Shown here: in pieces, positions 52,637 through 53,377 of the stretch
Position numbering within the stretch: position 1 is the stretch's first letter
Layout: each line of letters opens with the position of its first letter
Source: an uncultured Barnesiella sp.
GTDB taxonomy: Bacteria; Bacteroidota; Bacteroidia; Bacteroidales; Barnesiellaceae
Reading direction: 5' to 3'
Length of the DNA: 53,377 bases
Assembly (NCBI GenBank): GCA_944320995.1
Contig: CALUJQ010000020.1
Location: forward strand, 1 to 53,377
Program-made: the position numbers and the translations under genes
Notes under the pieces: generated by a model
Database searches by the model: none
Told to the model about the DNA's origin: nothing
The model's input: the letters and a program-made list of their open reading frames with translations, nothing else

Positions 52637-53377
52637 TTAATTGTCTTCTTTCACACCGGCGAGTTCGGGGTCAATCATGATACGGCCGCAATACTCACAT
52701 ACGATGATTTTCTTCCGCATCTTAATATCGAGCTGTCTTTGAGGCGGGATACGGTTGAAACAGCCGCCGCACGAATCGCGTTGAATATAGACTACGGCCA
52801 AACCGTTACGAGCATTCTTGCGGATTCTCTTAAAAGCGGTGAGCAAACGGGGCTCTACTTTGCTTTCGAGTTTCTTGGCTTTTTCTCTCAGTTTCTCTTC
52901 GTCTTGTTTGGTCTCCGAAACGATTTCGTCCAACTCGTTCTTTTTATCGTTCAATATGTGTTGACGGTCCTGTAAAATCTCTTCCGAAGCGGCTACCTCA
53001 TTGCTCTTGGCTTCTTGGGCGGCCATAAATTCGTTGATTCGTTTTTCGCACAACTGGATTTCGAGGTTTTGATATTCTATCTCTTTCGACAAAAAGTCAA
53101 ACTCTTTATTGTTACGCACGTTATCTTGCTGTTTGGTGTATTTGTCGATAAGCGTTTGGGCATTTTGTATTTCTACTTTTTTTGCCGCTACAGCCGCTTT
53201 CAGATCTTCTATCTCTGTATGGAAATTTTTAATACGGGTTTCAAGGCCAGCAATTTCGTCTTCGAGGTCCTGAACTTCAAGAGGCAACTCCCCTCTCAAC
53301 GTTTTTATTCTATCGATTTCCGAAAGAATGGTTTGCAAATCATACAGGGTTTTCAACTTCTCTTCCACTGTATATTC
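52637..53377 (-). CDS. Coiled-coil protein with C-terminal zinc ribbon (CdsZ-like), start outside the window
   Basis: The minus-strand frame is open to the right edge of the window (reading EYTVEEKLKTLYDLQ inward), so the true start lies beyond it; a GTG at 53368 is possible but family members begin further upstream. About 247 residues are visible. Residues up to about 185 form long helices (LKTLYDLQTILSEIDRIKTL; LPLEVQDLEDEIAGLETRI; LDEIVSETKQDEEKLRE). The C-terminus is a zinc ribbon with CGGC (SCGGCFNRIPPQ) and CEYC (VCEYCGRIMID). This is the DUF164/CdsZ family, presumed to bind nucleic acid; in Bacteroidetes it usually follows a Nif3-like gene, which cannot be checked here. Confidence 0.9.
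   Translation of the reverse strand, partial: EYTVEEKLKTLYDLQTILSEIDRIKTLRGELPLEVQDLEDEIAGLETRIKNFHTEIEDLKAAVAAKKVEIQNAQTLIDKYTKQQDNVRNNKEFDFLSKEIEYQNLEIQLCEKRINEFMAAQEAKSNEVAASEEILQDRQHILNDKKNELDEIVSETKQDEEKLREKAKKLESKVEPRLLTAFKRIRKNARNGLAVVYIQRDSCGGCFNRIPPQRQLDIKMRKKIIVCEYCGRIMIDPELAGVKEDN

Overview
The window is a stretch of a Bacteroidales chromosome. Several signs agree: Bacteroidetes-type promoters (a -7 box TAnnTTTG with TTTG about 19-21 bases upstream), a FeoA-FeoB fusion, a complete Bat (aerotolerance) operon, type III glutamine synthetase GlnN, the LL-diaminopimelate aminotransferase (DapL) lysine route, DHODH 1B (PyrD/PyrK), a type IX secretion C-terminal domain, and a PorT-like barrel. 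Codon use and gene content resemble gut Bacteroidales of the Barnesiella/Coprobacter kind, but that rank is only a guess. Almost everything is chromosomal housekeeping. There is no IS element, prophage, CRISPR array or rRNA operon.

Layout. Bases 1-8,000: the end of htpG, pyrK-pyrD, an XRE-type regulator with an unusual AT-rich upstream region of about 700 bp, and a minus-strand run of a type IX-secreted protein, a lipoprotein lytic transglycosylase and uvrA (which reaches to 10.3 kb). Bases 10.4-15.6 kb: a LysM/periplasmic-binding-like protein with a PorT-like barrel, convergent with holA-amn, then a solitary HsdR-N-like nuclease-fold gene. Bases 15.6-19 kb: tRNA-Cys and a ferrous-iron operon (feoAB, a HExxH membrane protein, and a 58-residue Cys-rich FeoB-associated protein). 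Bases 19.2-25.5 kb: nitrogen and amino-acid metabolism (a PurF-like amidotransferase, glnN, dapL, dapF). Bases 25.8-30.2 kb: carA-carB on the plus strand. Bases 30.2-34.3 kb: a small DUF454 membrane protein, groES-groEL, a universal stress protein and a small HTH protein.

Bases 34.4-43.4 kb form one long minus-strand operon: moxR, DUF58, a membrane protein, batA, batB, batC, batD, batE and a PAP2 phosphatase, with most genes separated by 4-25 bp. Upstream of it, after a clear terminator, lies an HU gene overlapping by 4 bp a second gene that fuses an HU-like domain, an acidic linker, one membrane helix and a LysM-like domain. This is the most unusual architecture in the window: it looks like a tether between nucleoid and cell wall.

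Bases 45.5-47.9 kb hold a strikingly AT-rich pair, an MBOAT O-acyltransferase and an SGNH-like partner, probably acquired to decorate a surface polysaccharide. Then come ppk1, a coiled-coil outer-membrane barrel, a secreted penicillin-V-acylase-like/choloylglycine hydrolase, and a coiled-coil zinc-ribbon (CdsZ-like) gene that runs off the right edge.

No wholly new system is obvious. The best candidates for under-described biology are the HU-membrane-LysM tether, the cluster of TTGTAA/TTACAA sites upstream of the XRE regulator, and the HExxH membrane protein embedded in the Feo operon.
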